Positions 1 to 12,654 are shown, numbered from the stretch's first letter. The stretch: 64,000 bases of DNA from Corella eumyota (GCA_963082875.1 OY720102.1:14296990-14360989), one strand, 5' to 3'. The notes: a model not told the origin generated them from the sequence alone. Numbers and translations: made by a program.

Positions 1-635
1 TATATTTTGTATGGTTTATTAACATTGTTCCTTATATAAACAAGTATACTTAATACAGTGGCATTTTTAAAGTGCTAAAACTGATCTGTAAAATTAATTT
101 TATCATAGATATTTAGTTATTGTATTAACAAACGATGTTTAGTTATTATGTCAGTTTTAATTAAATAAACTTTTAATTTAAATAACTTAAAATGTCTTAT
201 GGAATCTGTGCCCAAGAAAACGCAGCTTTTAGAATTTGTATTTTTTAATATCTGCTGAAATTTCTTCTGTTTATAAATTAAAATTTTCGGTGTTTTTTAA
301 ATCGCAACCAGTTTTAATTAAACAACATTTGTATGTTAACAAAACTTTAACCACTCGATCTTTTTACTTCAAATACAAGGTTATTTAAAGTTTAAAAATC
401 AAATGATATTTTAGTAAAAAGTTATTTTTTTAATTACAAATAAAATCATTTTTTAAATTCCGCTAAATGTATATTTGTTGTCAAATTTTGAGTTACGAGG
501 TTCTAACAGTAAGCAGACAATATAACAATTTATAAACATTTTGTAATATTTAATTTTACAATTTAAGTATTTGAGAGTTAAGCTAAATCATGCCAACTTA
601 TAAGATTAATTCTAAATAAACATAAATATTTATAG

Positions 636-2107
636 TTAGTGTATGTGGACTTGGGTTAAAAGATGGAAGAATACCGGATAGTGACATCACAGCTAGTTCT
701 TATTATGACAGCAGGTACTTACCACATAAAGCAAGGTTGGATGCTCATACCAGGGGTTGGTATCCTAAACAATGTGAGTTGTTGGAATTATTTTCTATCT
801 TACAATAAAGTTTCACAACTTTTGTAATTAGTGGAAAATAAACATTAACATTGTTTTAATTAATAGTCAGGGTTGGGGAATGGATCCAAATTGACCTCAA
901 GATATCAACTCGAGTGACAGGGGTTGTGACACAAGGAAATTACAATGGTAATAATCGGGTCACCAGCTTTAAGATATCTTATGGGTCCAGTACATCAGAT
1001 ATGCAGTTCATCCAAAATAATGGAAATGATCTGGTAAGCTTAAATTTAAAACGAAAATTTATTTTGTTTAAATTTTTAAAGTTTAGAAACAGTTTTTAAT
1101 TAATTGGTCTTAATTAATTTAAAAAGTTTATTTGTTTCAATTACAATCACCAAAACTTGTTTTTAAAAGTTGTGTGTTGTTTACAAGCTAGATGATAATA
1201 ACCAAGCAAACCATTGTTTAAACAATCCCTATTCTAATTGTTTTGTGACGTCATAGCTTGTTACAAAACTTAATTATGCGTCGTGTAACAATAAAAGGTC
1301 TGCGACAGTTTTAAATTTTTTATTAATCTAAAGTTTTGTAATTTTAAAAATTGACATTGTAAAAATCCCGCGAACCGGTGTGAAAATAATTATGTGAGCT
1401 TTTCTTATGTTTGTACTCGGTCTTTTGTTTTTTGGCTGAAAAAACTCGTTGTTTGGCTGAAAAAACGTTTTTTTATTGAAACATGTCCAATATTGCAATA
1501 TTGATGTTTTTTTAAATCCTGCAGGATGCAGGATAAAACATTTTAATTTTTTTTTTTTGTCCATAAAACTGTTTTTTTGCAAGACATGGAACGTATTTAT
1601 ATCACGTTGCTATGGACGCTGTTCTAGCTCCCTAAAAACAGTGTCAACACGAATGCTTAAGCTTAAATTATGCACAACCTAAATATAAAGTCGATAACTT
1701 AAATTTAAGCACCGTCGTAACATTTTTTTATTTAAAATAGCAAAAATCAGTAACTTTTGGGCAGGACATAAGCCATTTAGATTGTAATCAGGGGCTGGCA
1801 AACACGTCACAATGCCCTTTATAAACATTTTAATTTTGCTAGTTGCAGTCCCTTTAAGTTAAATGTGAAGCGATGAACAACGCGCGATTAAAAAAGTTAT
1901 AAAATTGAAATAATTAATATCTTAAACCTGAATATTATTATGTTAAATATGATATTAAATCTTTTAAAGGTCTTTGTTGGTAACGAAGATGGAAATGGTC
2001 ACAAGTTGAACAACTTTCCTCAACCTATAAGAGCTCGCTATGTTCGATTGTATCCACAAACCTGGTATGGTAATCCCTTTCTTCGCATGGAGCTTTTATC
2101 TTGCTAG
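636..2107 (+). CDS. Collagen/discoidin lectin, copy 1, 3' part (F5/8 type C domain)
   Basis: Three exons encode a complete F5/8 type C (discoidin) domain: 636-773, 867-1033 and 1970-2107, ending in TAG. Introns have GT-AG ends and phases match the intact copy at 49834-52888. Family motifs visible are CGLGLKDGRIPD, ITASS, WIQIDL and ARYVRLYPQTW, with a Cys near the domain start and a last Cys just before the stop, as in the usual terminal disulphide. The domain folds as a beta-barrel that binds sugars or lipids through surface loops. The signal peptide and collagen exon should lie just left of the window, since base 1 aligns with intron 1 of the third copy (about 50448). The first donor is preceded by T rather than G. 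No break is seen in the visible exons. A secreted lectin-like role is inferred. Confidence 0.85.
1034..1969 (+). other. Intron 3 of collagen/discoidin copy 1
   Basis: This 936-base AT-rich intron aligns with introns at 22299-22750 and 51496-52750. Copy 3 carries about 330 extra bases (near 51985-52335) where this copy has a short CTGCAGGATGCAGG stretch. No gene is seen. Confidence 0.7.
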
Positions 2108-2388
2108 TAATCACATATTTCTTTCGGTTAATTATTTTAATTCCTAGTTGTTAATTAAAATTCATTAGTTATGTACTATATTAAAACTTGTTAACTAATT
2201 AATTTTATAATTTGAACAAATAATCCGTGTTATATTAATTAAATCTTACAAAAAATAAAATTCTGTAAATGTACTAAAATGTTAAGGCTGTAATAGTTGG
2301 GTTTATTAAATGTGTGAATAAACATAATGTAACAAAGTCTATAGTAGTAATGTTTAAATTTCCTATTTTCAAGTGAACAGTTACTGCG

Positions 2389-2808
2389 ATGTCAAATCGT
2401 AGGTCTAATATTTAGTAAAGACTGTAATCAAAGATAGTGAAAGTAAAACAATGTGTAATAAATGCAAATTAGTTATTTCAAGTGGCTGTCCAGGCAACAA
2501 AAGAAGTTATAATACTAAAAATTTGCAGCTATTTTCATTGACGAAAGGTTTTAAATGACGAAGGTTTTGGAGATCTTATGAAAGTTCTAGAGCCCAGGTT
2601 TGAAATACCATCTCGCACAATACTACCTGCTCCTAAAACAGAGATGTGGGAAGGATTAGAAGACGAGATTGAACAAAAAGTAAGTGCTGTTACGATTACT
2701 ACTGATTTGCGGACCAGCAAGCAAACAATTAGCTACATCGGTGTAACTGGGTCAAACAAAGAAGGTATTGGCCCTATTAGTGCCACAATTGTAACTTATT
2801 TTGGATAA
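2389..2808 (+). pseudogene. Degraded hAT-type (BED zinc finger) transposase, copy 1
   Basis: The remnant resembles ZBED/hAT transposases. An N-terminal piece contains the CNKCKLVISSGCPGNK motif of a BED finger. A downstream open stretch (2578-2808) reads PSRTILP, then SAVTITTDLRTS, then YIGVTG. This matches the PSRKT, S(L/I)TTDxWTS and YIAVT blocks in the N-terminal half of the hAT catalytic domain. The piece is not coding: the start MSNRRSNI is followed at once by a stop through a 5-base insertion relative to the copy at 53164, and a TGA separates the BED part from the catalytic part. The dimerisation region and the ends of the element are not visible. Both copies sit at the same place downstream of a discoidin gene, so the insertion predates the segment duplication. 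Confidence 0.7.
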
Positions 2809-3255
2809 ATCCGCATAAGCTAACTTTTAATTTTATAAACAAACAGTTTTTGATGTTGATTTGAAATGGAATTGTTATTTATTTGCTGACAAGCTTTGAC
2901 GTATTTTTCCTCCCTATTTAAATAATAAGTTTCAATGCTTTTAACTATAACTTGTTTATCGAATTTGCGGGTTATTTAACAACTCTTTTCACATGGGAAC
3001 TCTAACCTCGTTTTTCTAGTATTGAATTATTTTTCCAACGATTCATTTCTGCTTTTTATTAAATGCAAATGTTTGTTTTAAACAGTTAAGCAATTCCGTT
3101 CTGCTGAACGGACGCCACTTAATAAACATGGATTTAGACATTACTGAAATTCTGAGTTTATTTCCGTAAGAATTAGCCAGAATTTTATATTCAAGTAAAC
3201 AACCAACAACTAAAAACAGTTTGTAATTAATAAAATTCGCTTCATATTCTTGCAT
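2809..3255. other. Intergenic spacer between hAT remnant and satellite
   Basis: AT-rich, and nearly identical to 53583-54030. No gene or RNA is seen. Confidence 0.6.
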
Positions 3256-6200
3256 GATTCCCACTGATGGCATTTTGTAGGATCTTTAAGTAAGACCTGA
3301 GGTCCTTGGTTTGATTCCCACTGATGGCATGTTGTAGGATCTTTAAGTAAGACCTGAGGTCCTTAGTTTGATTCCCACTGATGGCATGTTGTAGGATCTT
3401 TAATGTAGAACCTGAGGTCCTTAGTTTGATTCCCACTGATAGCATGTTGTAGGATCTTTAAGTAAGAACCTGAGGTCCTTAGTTTGATTTTCACTGATGG
3501 CATGTTGTAGGATCTTTAAGTAAGAACCTGAGGTCCTTAGTTTGATTTTTACTGATGGCATGTTGTAGCATCTTTAAGTAAGAACCTAAGGTCCTTAGTT
3601 TGATTCCCACTGATGGCATGTTGTAGGATCTCTTTAAGTAAGAACCTAAGGTTGTTAGTTTGATTCCCACTGATGGCATGTTGTAGGATCTTTAAGTAAA
3701 ACCTGAGGTCCTTAGTTTGATTCTCACTGATGGCATGTTGTAGCATCTTTAAGTAAGACCTGAGGTCCTTAGTTTGATTCCCACTGATGGCATGTTGTAG
3801 GATCTTTAAGTAAGACCTGAGGTCCTTAGTTTGATTCCCACTGATGGCATGTTGTAGGATCTTTAAGTAAGAACCTGAGGTCCTTAGTTTGATTTTCACT
3901 GATGGCATGTTGTAGCATCTTTAAGTAAGAACCCGAGGTCCTTAGTTTGATTTTCACTGATGGCATGTTGTAGTATCTTTAAGTAAGAACCTGAGGTCCT
4001 TAGTTTGATTCCCACTAATGGCATGTTGTAGGATCTTTAAGTAAGACCTGAAGTCCTTAGTTTGATTCCCACTGATGGCAAGTTGTAGGATCTTTAAGTA
4101 AGACCTGAGGTCCTTAGTTTGATTCCCACTGATGGCATGTTGTAGGATCTTTAAGTAAGACCTGAGGTCCTTAGTTTGATTCCCACTGATGGCATGTTGT
4201 AGGATCTTTAAGTAAGACCTGAGGTCCTTAGTTTGATTCCCACTGATGGCATGTTGTAGGATCTTTAATGTAGAACCTGAGGTCCTTAGTTTGATTCCCA
4301 CTGCTGGCATGTTGTAGGATCTTTAAGTAAGAACCTGAGGTCCTTAGTTTGATTTTCACTGATGGCATGTTGTAGGATCTTTAAGTAAGAACCTGAGGTC
4401 CTTAGTTTGATTTTCACTGATGGCATGTTGTAGCATCTTTAAGTAAGAACCTAAGGTCCTTAGTTTGATTCCCACTGCTGGCATGTTGTAGGATCTTTAA
4501 GTAAGAACCTGAGGTTCTTAGTTTGATTCCCACTGATGGCATGTTGTAGGATCTTTAAGTAAGAATCTGAGGTTTTTAGTTTGATTCCCACTGATGGCAT
4601 GTTGTAGGATCTTTAAGTAAGACCTGAGGTCCTTAGTTTGATTCCCACTGATGACATGTTGTAGGATCTTTAAGTAAGACCTGAGGTCCTTAGTTTGATT
4701 CCCACTGATGGCATGTTGTAGGATCTTTAAGTAAGAACCTAAGGTCCTTAGTTTGATTTTCACTGATGGCATGTTGTAGGATCTTTAAGTAAGACCTGAG
4801 GTCCTTAGTTTGATTTCCACTGATGGCATGTTGTAGGATCTTTAAGTAAGACCTGAGGTCCTTAGTTTGATTCCCACTGATGGCATGTTGTAGGATCTTT
4901 AAGTAAGAACCTGAAGTTCTTAGTTTGATTCCCACTGATGGCATGTTGTATAATCTTTAAGTAAGAACCTGAGGTTCTTAGTTTGATTCCCACTGATGGC
5001 ATGTTGTAGGATCTTTAAGTAAGAACCTGAGGTCCTTAGTTTGATTTTCACTGATGGCATGTTGTATCATCTTTAAGTAAGAACCTGAGGTTCTTAGTTT
5101 GATTCCCACTGATGGCATGTTGTAGGATCTTTAAGTAAGAACCTGAGGTTCTTAGTTTGATTTTCACTGATGGCATGTTGTAGCATCTTTAAGTAAGACC
5201 CAAGGTCCTTAGTTTGATTTTCACTGATGGCATGTTGTAGGATCTTTAAGTAAGAACCTGAGGTCCTTAGTTTGATTTTCACTGATGGCATGTTGTATCA
5301 TCTTTAAGTAAGAACCTGAGGTTCTTAGTTTGATTCCCACTGATGGCATGTTGTAGCATCTTTAAGTAAGACCCAAGGTCCTTAGTTTGATTTTCACTGA
5401 TGGCATGTTGTAGGATCTTTAAGTAAGAACCTAAGGTCCTTAGTTTGATTTTCACTGATGGCATGTTGTAGGATCTTTAAGTAAGAACCTGAGGTTCTTA
5501 GTTTGATTCCCACTGATGGCATGTTATAGTATCTTTAAGTAGAACCTGAGGTCCTTAGTTTGATTCCCACTGATGGCATGTTGTAGGATCTTTAAGTAAA
5601 AACCTAAGGTTCTTAGTTTGATTTTCACTGATGGCATGTTGTAGGATCTTTAAGTAAGAACCTGAGGTTCTTAGTTTGATTTTCACTGATGGCATGTTGT
5701 AGCATCTTTAAGTAAGACCTAAGGTCCTTAGTTTAATTTTCACTGATGGCATGTTGTAGGATCTTTAAGTAAGAACCTAAGGTTCTTAGTTTGATTTTCA
5801 CTGATGGCATGTTGTAGGATCTTCAAGTAAGAACCTGAGGTCCTTAGTTTGATTCCCACTGATGGCATGTTGTAGGATCTTTAAGTACGAATCTGAGGTC
5901 CTTAGTTTGATTCCCACTGATGGCATGTTGTAGGATCTTTAAGTAAGAACCTGAGGTCCTTAGTTTGATTTTCACTGATGGCATGTTGTAGCATCTTTAA
6001 GTAAGAACCCGAGGTCCTTAGTTTGATTTTCACTGATGGCATGTTGTAGTATCTTTAAGTAAGAACCTGAGGTCCTTAGTTTGATTCCCACTAATGGCAT
6101 GTTGTAGGATCTTTAAGTAAGACCTGAGGTCCTTAGTTTGATTCCTACTGATGGCATGTTGTAGGATCTTTAAGTAAGAACCTGAGGTTCTTAGTTTGAT

Positions 6201-8655
6201 TTTCACTGATGGCATGTTGTAGCATCTTTAAGTAAGACCCAAGGTCCTTAGTTTGATTTTCAATGATAGCATGTTGTAGGATCTTTAATTAAGAACCTGA
6301 GGTCCTTAGTTTGATTTTCACTGATGGCATGTTGTATCATCTTTAAGTAAGAACCTGAGGTTCTTAGTTTGATTCCCACTGATGGCATGTTGTAGGATCT
6401 TTAAGTAAGAACCTGAGGTTCTTAGTTTGATTTTCACTGATGGCATGTTGTAGGATCTTTAAGTAAGAACCTGAGGTTCTTAGTTTGATTCCCACTGATG
6501 GCATGTTGTAGGATCTTTAAGTAAGAATCTGAGGTTTTTAGTTTGATTCCCACTGATGGCATGTTGTAGGATCTTTAAGTAAGACCTGAGGTCCTTAGTT
6601 TGATTCCCACTGATGACATGTTGTAGGATCTTTAAGTAAGACCTGAGGTCCTTAGTTTGATTCCCACTGATGGCATGTTGTAGGATCTTTAAGTAAGAAC
6701 CTAAGGTCCTTAGTTTGATTTTCACTGATGGCATGTTGTAGGATCTTTAAGTAAGAACCTGAGGTTCTTAGTTTGATTCCCACTGATGGCATGTTGTATA
6801 ATCTTTAAGTAAGAACCTGAGGTTCTTAGTTTGATTCCCACTGATGGCATGTTGTAGGATCTTTAAGTAAGAACCTGAGGTCCTTAGTTTGATTTTCACT
6901 GATGGCATGTTGTATCATCTTTAAGTAAGAACCTGAGGTTCTTAGTTTGATTCCCACTGATGGCATGTTGTAGGATCTTTAAGTAAGAACCTGAGGTTCT
7001 TAGTTTGATTTTCACTGATGGCATGTTGTAAGATCTTTAAGTAAGAACCTGAGGTTCTTAGTTTGATTTTCACTGATGGCATGTTGTATCATCTTTAAGT
7101 AAGAACCTGAGGTTCTTAATTTGATTCCCACTGATGGCATGTTGTAGGATCTTTAAGTAAGAACCTGAGGTTCTTAGTTTGATTTTCACTGATGGCATGT
7201 TGTAGCATCTTTAAGTAAGACCCAAGGTCCTTAGTTTGATTTTCAATGATGGCATGTTGTAGGATCTTTAAGTAAGAACCTGAGGTCCTTAGTTTGATTT
7301 TCACTGATGGCATGTTGTATCATCTTTAAGTAAGAACCTGAGGTTCTTAGTTTGATTCCCACTGATGGCATGTTGTAGGATCTTTAAGTAAGAACCTGAG
7401 GTTCTTAGTTTGATTTTCACTGATGGCATGTTGTAGGATCTTTAAGTAAGAACCTGAGGTTCTTAGTTTGATTTTCACTGATGGCATGTTGTAGCATCTT
7501 TAAGTAAGACCCAAGGTCCTTAGTTTGATTTTCACTGATGGCATGTTGTAGGATCTTTAAGTAAGAACCTGAGGTTCTTAATTTGATTTTCACTGATGGC
7601 ATGTTGTAGCATCTTTAAGTAAGACCCAAGGTCCTTAGTTTGATTTTCACTGATGGCATGTTGTAGGACCTTTAAGTAAGAACCTGAGGTTCTTAGTTTG
7701 ATTCCCACTGATGGCATGTTATAGTATCTTTAAGTAGAACCTGAGGTCCTTAGTTTGATTCCCACTGATGGCATGTTGTAGGATCTTTAAGTAAAAACCT
7801 AAGGTTCTTAGTTTGATTTTCACTGATGGCATGTTGTAGGATCTTTAAGTAAGAACCTGAGGTTCTTAGTTTGATTTTTACTGATGGCATGTTGTAGCAT
7901 CTTTAAGTAAGACCTAAGGTCCTTAGTTTGATTTTCATTGATGGCATGTTGTAGGGTCTTTAAGTAAGAACCTAAGGTTCTTAGTTTGATTTTCACTGAT
8001 GGCATGTTGTAGGATCTTCAAGTAAGAACCTGAGGTCCTTAGTTTGATTCCCACTGATGGCATGTTGTAGGATCTTTAAGTACGAACCTGAGGTTCTTAG
8101 TTTGATTCCCACTGCTGGCATGTTGTAGCATCTTTAAGTAGAACCTGAGGTCCTTAGTTTGAATCCCACTGATAGCATGTTGTAGTATCTTTAAGTAAGA
8201 ACCTGAGGTCCTTAGTTTGATTCCCACTGATGGCATGTTATAGTATCTTTAAGTAGAACCTGAGGTCCTTAGTTTGAACCCCACTGATAGCATGTTGTAG
8301 GATCTTTAAGTAAGAACCTGAGGTCTTTAGTTTGATTCCCACTGATGGCATGTAATAGTATCCTAAGGTAAGAACTTGAGGTCCTTAGTTTGATTCCCAC
8401 TGATGGCATGTTGTAGCATCTTTAAGTAGAACCTGAGGTCCTTAGTTTCAACCCCACTGATAGCATGTTGTAGCATCTTTAAGTAAGAACCTGAGGTCCT
8501 TAGTTTAATTCCCACTGATGGCATGTTGTAGCATCTTTAAGTAAGAACCTGAGGTCCTTAGTTTGATTCCCACTGATGGCATGTAATAGTATCCTAAGGT
8601 AAAAACGTGAGGTTTTTAGTTTGATTCCCACTGATGGCATGTTGTAGCATCTTTA
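3256..8655 (+). repeat. 57-58 bp satellite array, about 93 units, SINE-derived
   Basis: A tandem array with a unit of 57 or 58 bases (one-base indel at AAGTAAGACC/AAGTAAGAACC). Typical pieces are GATGGCATGTTGTAGGATC, TTTAAGTAAG, CTGAGGTCCTTAG and TTTGATTCCCACT. Because 57 is a multiple of three, long fortuitous minus-strand ORFs with a 19-residue period appear; they are not genes. The unit aligns with the SINE stretch around its tRNA B box (GGTTCGATTCCC, then CATGCTGTAGCGCCCTTAAGTAAG). Higher-order structure is visible: blocks recur with a shift of about 2.0-2.2 kb, for example 4518-4772 again at 6480-6734, and 5521 again near 7718. The corresponding array at 54031-54410 has only about six units. 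Confidence 0.95.
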
Positions 8656-9228
8656 TTATTAGCCTTATAGTGTGCATCATTATGAAAAAAGAACTCATGT
8701 CCTGAGTTAACTTTTTAATAACCTTTTACTAAAATCTTGTGCCTTGAAATGCTATTTTAAGAAAATCTCATGCTCTAAATATGTTATATATCTTTCCTAA
8801 ATGTCAGCTCTACCTAAATTTAGGTAAAAAGTCGTTATGAGCAGATACTTTATGAGCAGATACTTTTTATGAGCAGTTACTTTTTATGTTAATGATGTTA
8901 AAAAAGTTGGAAGCGCTGGGATTCCACGTTTCTTTCCGTTAATTATTTCCGTAAACGAAATTCTCGATTTTTAATAATTTTTTTGCAAGTTTTTAGAATT
9001 TATTCTGAAATAAAGAAATTTGTTAACGTAGTAAAGTAAATAAACACTTTAAAGTTCAGAGCTCTATAAGGGTCGGCCACCAAGTTTATGAATGCGGAAA
9101 GGGCGGAATTTCTATAACCTTACCCTTATCTTTCCTTGTATATTCCGTCTGTTCCGCATTCATTTTAGTACTAAATAAAAAATCTTGTTAAATGGGTGTC
9201 TTAAAAATGTTAATGCTTGATATGCGCA
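8656..9228. other. Spacer with short direct and inverted repeats
   Basis: The first 200 bases match 54410-54560. At 8838-8890 ATGAGCAGATACTTT recurs three times. At 9083-9167 a near-palindromic pair around GAATGCGGAA and TTCCGCATTC could form a hairpin. No gene is seen. Confidence 0.5.
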
Positions 9229-9473
9229 GAGAACATGAAGTCCTAGGTTTAATTCCCACTGCTCTCATGCTGTAGCGCCCTTTAGTAAGCTGCTATAAAC
9301 TTCTGTTGAGCCAGCACTTAATCAGCAGTTTGTCGGGCAAATATAATCTATAATATCCCAAACTGTCACAGGCAACAGGCAACTCGAGACTGGGTCGGAG
9401 TAGCTGATGTTACTCTATGTTTAAGTCGCGCATTCGACCTTACCACATTGAGGATAAAGATATATACAAAAAA
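9229..9473 (+). mobile_element. tRNA-derived SINE, 5'-truncated
   Basis: The body carries CTCATGCTGTAGCGCCC, GAGCCAGCACTTAATCAGCAG, CGAGACTGGGTCGG and the 3' end CACATTGAGGATAAAGATATA. The A-box end is missing or diverged; the B box reads GGTTTAATTCCC. Confidence 0.85.
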
Positions 9474-9795
9474 ATCCGATCTTGAATGGGTAAAATTTTA
9501 ATAAAATTGTTTTTTTTCAGAAAACTCATGTAATGGTGTTCCATAAAGACCCATGTGGTATTTTTTGTGTTATTTTCACGTACTTTTTAGTGATTTATGC
9601 TGATTATGTGATCATACAACACATTGTTATGACATCACAATCTGGAAGGTTGGGAAGGTTGGTTTGTATTGCTTATTAATAAATTGGATTTTTTTAAAAT
9701 ATAAATATTATAATTTATGTTTTAATTTTTTTGTCATTTTTCGAATCACGTAAATACTTTTATTGTAAAAGGAAAAAACTAATTTTAAGTACAAT

Positions 9796-10048
9796 GTTCA
9801 CTACAAGAAGTCCTGGGTTCAATCTCAACTGATCTCATGCTGTAGCGTTCTTAAGTGAGTGCTGTAAACGGTATGAACTCCTGCTGAGTCAGCACTTAAT
9901 CAGCAGCATAATATCGAACAATTATAATTTATAATATCCCAAAGTGCCACAGGCAACTTGATAATGGGTCGGGGTAACTAATGTTACTCTATGTTTAGGT
10001 CGCGTATTCGACCTTCCCACATCGAGGATAAATAAATAAACCAAAAAA
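9796..10048 (+). mobile_element. tRNA-derived SINE, 5'-truncated
   Basis: Starts inside the tRNA-like head (CTACAAGAAGTCCTGGGTTC) and runs to the 3' tail CACATCGAGGATAAATAAAT. Confidence 0.85.
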
Positions 10049-10135
10049 TAATGTTGTTCAACTTAAATTTCAAAAATAAAGTTTATACAGGTTGTCCCAT
10101 TCACTGTAACAATAAAAAAAACATTAATTTTTTAG

Positions 10136-10838
10136 TTTATGGGGCCCATTTCATGCTGTAATGTTCAACATGGTTGTTTTAGCATTGTTGTTTGCTCATA
10201 GTAGATCTGTGTTTTCTGATCCTGGCATTGTTCCTCTACCAATCTGAGGCCTCGATTTCTCTGATGTCAGAATGAACTCTAAAGATCAGGTTAAATTTTT
10301 TCGAATTTAAAATATTCAATAAAATTAACTTCACCGTTAATTATTTTTATATATCTTTATCCTCGATGTGGGAAAGTCGACTTTACAGCCAAAACATTAA
10401 CAACTGTTACTGTGACCCGGTCTCGAGTTGACTTTAGTAGTTTGGGATATTATAGAATATAATTTCTTAATAATTAAGCTGCTGATTAAGTGTTGGCTTA
10501 TCAGAAGTTCATATGAGTTTTATGTTTTTTTGTAATATTGACGTCACTAAAATTAAGTATTACAAAAGTTTTTTATTATTTAAAAGAAAATTCTGCATTA
10601 AAATCATGCCTAGTTTAAATTAATTTGTTTTTGTTCATGTTGTTCTCATGGCTAGATTCAGCTCTGCCTATAATTCTTTATTTAAAGTCACTGAAACTAA
10701 AGAGGAATTAATATTTTAGTCTAGCAGCAGCCAGGATTGGACTGTGTGCCAGCGGTGCGAAAGTTACCGACCCCCGAGAGCTCACCACTGCAAAATATGT
10801 CGCCGTTGTATCAGAAGGATGGACCACCATTGTCCATG
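10136..10838 (+). pseudogene. DHHC-type palmitoyltransferase gene fragment (two exons, broken)
   Basis: Two exons of a ZDHHC protein S-acyltransferase, a membrane enzyme that attaches palmitate to cysteines. The first (10136-10289) encodes a membrane segment followed by FSDPGIVPLP and LDFSD. The second (10720-10838) encodes [18 protein letters not shown], then [14 protein letters not shown], the zinc-binding cysteines and catalytic DHHC of the family, and ends at a GTAAGT donor inside the Trp codon. The first exon has an in-frame TGA (10245-10247) between LPI and LDFSD, where relatives usually carry Arg, so CGA to TGA is likely. A minus-strand SINE lies in the intron. No other exons are seen: after the second exon the sequence runs into MFS transporter exon 4, so the fragment looks fused there by rearrangement. 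ZDHHC subfamily not assigned. Confidence 0.75.
10349..10522 (-). mobile_element. tRNA-derived SINE, 3' part, minus strand
   Basis: Reverse-complement SINE tail (TTTATCCTCGATGTGGGAAA) and body, ending near GTTGGCTTATCAGAAGTTC. It lies in the intron of the DHHC fragment. Confidence 0.8.
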
Positions 10839-11032
10839 GTAAGTTGAGTAACAATTAACTGACATTACGTTAAAAACACCATTTTTCTAATAATTAAACA
10901 TTACCCCCCTTTAAAGTTGGGCAGTTTTTGACAAGGGGCAGCATCACAAAACTCGTTAAGTTAACAATCGCGTTATTTAAACGTCATTAGCGAACGAGAA
11001 TGTCACTTAGCGTCATTACTAAATTTGTGGGT

Positions 11033-11119
11033 GAAGCATGCTGTAGTGGTAAGAGCACTTGGCATTACTACATGAGGTCCTGTGTTCAATTCCCACTGCT
11101 CTTATGCTATAGGGTCTTA
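11033..11119 (+). mobile_element. SINE tRNA-like head only
   Basis: A-box-like CATGCTGTAGTGGTAAGAGC and B-box-like GTTCAATTCCC, ending after CTTATGCTATAGGGTCTTA. It lies just upstream of transporter exon 4, as in the other two copies. Confidence 0.8.
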
Positions 11120-11385
11120 ACAAACCTTAATAATATCATATTTTTTTGTTTTGTATGTATAATAAATTTTCTTAAAAACCTAAAACTTTTTTCTCAGAGA
11201 GTCGGCCTGTACTCCTCTTACCTCAAGTTTGGTGGCCGACATTTTCTCACAGAAAGTTCGAGCTTTTGCGATGAGTTTTTTCAACTTTGGGATTTATTTT
11301 GGATATGGTTTGGCATTTGCTGTTGGAAATTATGTGACTGACGCCAACATTCTTGGAATGGTGAAAATTTTTTAAATATTTTTGA

Positions 11386-11475
11386 CCGGCAGCATGGTGT
11401 AGTAGTCAGAACACTTGGCATCACTACATGAGGACCTGGGTTCGATTCCCACTACTCTCATAACGTAGTAGCCTA
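11386..11475 (+). mobile_element. SINE tRNA-like head in transporter intron 4
   Basis: GGCAGCATGGTGTAGTAGTC and GGGTTCGATTCCC are the tRNA-like boxes. The SINE body is missing. Confidence 0.8.
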
Positions 11476-11769
11476 CCCTTTTTTTGAACGATTTATTTTT
11501 AGGTTTTTCTATCAAATCAACCTCTAAAAAAACAAAATTAATTTAAATTAATTTTTAACCAATCTTTTGTTAATTTTTTCTTAGAGCTGGCGTTGGTGTT
11601 ACTTTATAGCTGGAGCTCCAGGCATAATTATGGCGATTATTTTATATTTCTCTGTCAAAGAACCAGAACGTAAAATTATAGAACAAGCTGAAGAGAATAA
11701 CAAATAAGAGTTAGACTTTGGTATTTAATACTTTTGATAAAATGTTTAATAAATGAAACTGTTTTTTGG

Positions 11770-12046
11770 ATTTATTTATCCTCGATGTGGGAAGGTCGAT
11801 CTCATGACCTAAACATAGAGTAACATTAGTTACCCCGACCCAGTCTCGAGTTGCCTTTAGCAGTTTGGGATATTATTAAATATATTTGTCTGATAATTAT
11901 GCTGCTGATTAAGTGTTGGCTCAGCAGGAGTTTATACTTTTTTATATCGCCTTACTTAAGGGTGCTACCACATGAGAGCAGTGGGGATTGAACCCACGAC
12001 CTCATGGTGGTGTAGCAAGTGTTCTTACCACTACACCATCCTGCCG
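11770..12046 (-). mobile_element. Full-length tRNA-derived SINE in transporter intron 5
   Basis: About 277 bases, minus strand, from the tail (TTTATCCTCGATGTGGGAAG) to the head (CACTACACCATCCTGCCG). It serves as a reference full-length copy. Confidence 0.9.
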
Positions 12047-12376
12047 TTTTCATTATAAGAATTGTATTTTTTAAGTCTGCCGTAAAATTTCTTATTTTTT
12101 TGGAGAAATGTTTAAAAGTTATTTGGCCTATTTTGCAAACTATATTTTTAACTAAGCTATTTATAAACCTGGCTATAAATTTTATTATTTAGAAAAGCAG
12201 TCGGTGTTAAAATCAATTTTGACAACTTTCAAATTATTTATCAAATCTCCAACTATCTTATTGTTACTGGTTGGGGCTTCATTCAGACATTCTGGTGAGT
12301 TTTATATTTATGCAATAAAATCCTTAGTCGGTGCTTCAACATGCCGCTACTGGGAATCAAACTTTAAACCTCACCC

Positions 12377-12649
12377 TACATACTGTAGTGGTCAAATCAC
12401 TTTGCTTTACTACATGAGGTCTTTGGTTCGAACTCTTCTGCTCTCGTGCTGTAGTGCTTTTGAGTAAGGAGCTATAAACTCCTGCTGAGCCAGTACTTAA
12501 TCAGCAGCTTAATTATCGTGCAATTATAATCTATAATATCCCAAACTGCCAATGGCAACTCGAGACTGGGTCGGAGTAGCTTGTGTTATTCTATGTTTAA
12601 GTCGCGCATTCGACTTTCCCACATCGAGGATAAAGATATATACAAAAAA
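12377..12649 (+). mobile_element. tRNA-derived SINE in transporter intron 6
   Basis: Near full length: head CTGTAGTGGTCAAATCAC, body and tail CACATCGAGGATAAAGATAT with poly-A. A second partial copy follows at once. Confidence 0.85.
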
Positions 12650-12654
12650 AATAA

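Noticed and set aside
3242-8236. About 18 minus-strand ORFs of 60-119 codons with a 19-residue period
   Set aside because: They arise because the 57-base satellite unit is a multiple of three and has no stop in one frame; unit indels break them everywhere.
3256-8655. Possible CRISPR-like array
   Set aside because: Units are contiguous without unique spacers, and the genome is eukaryotic.
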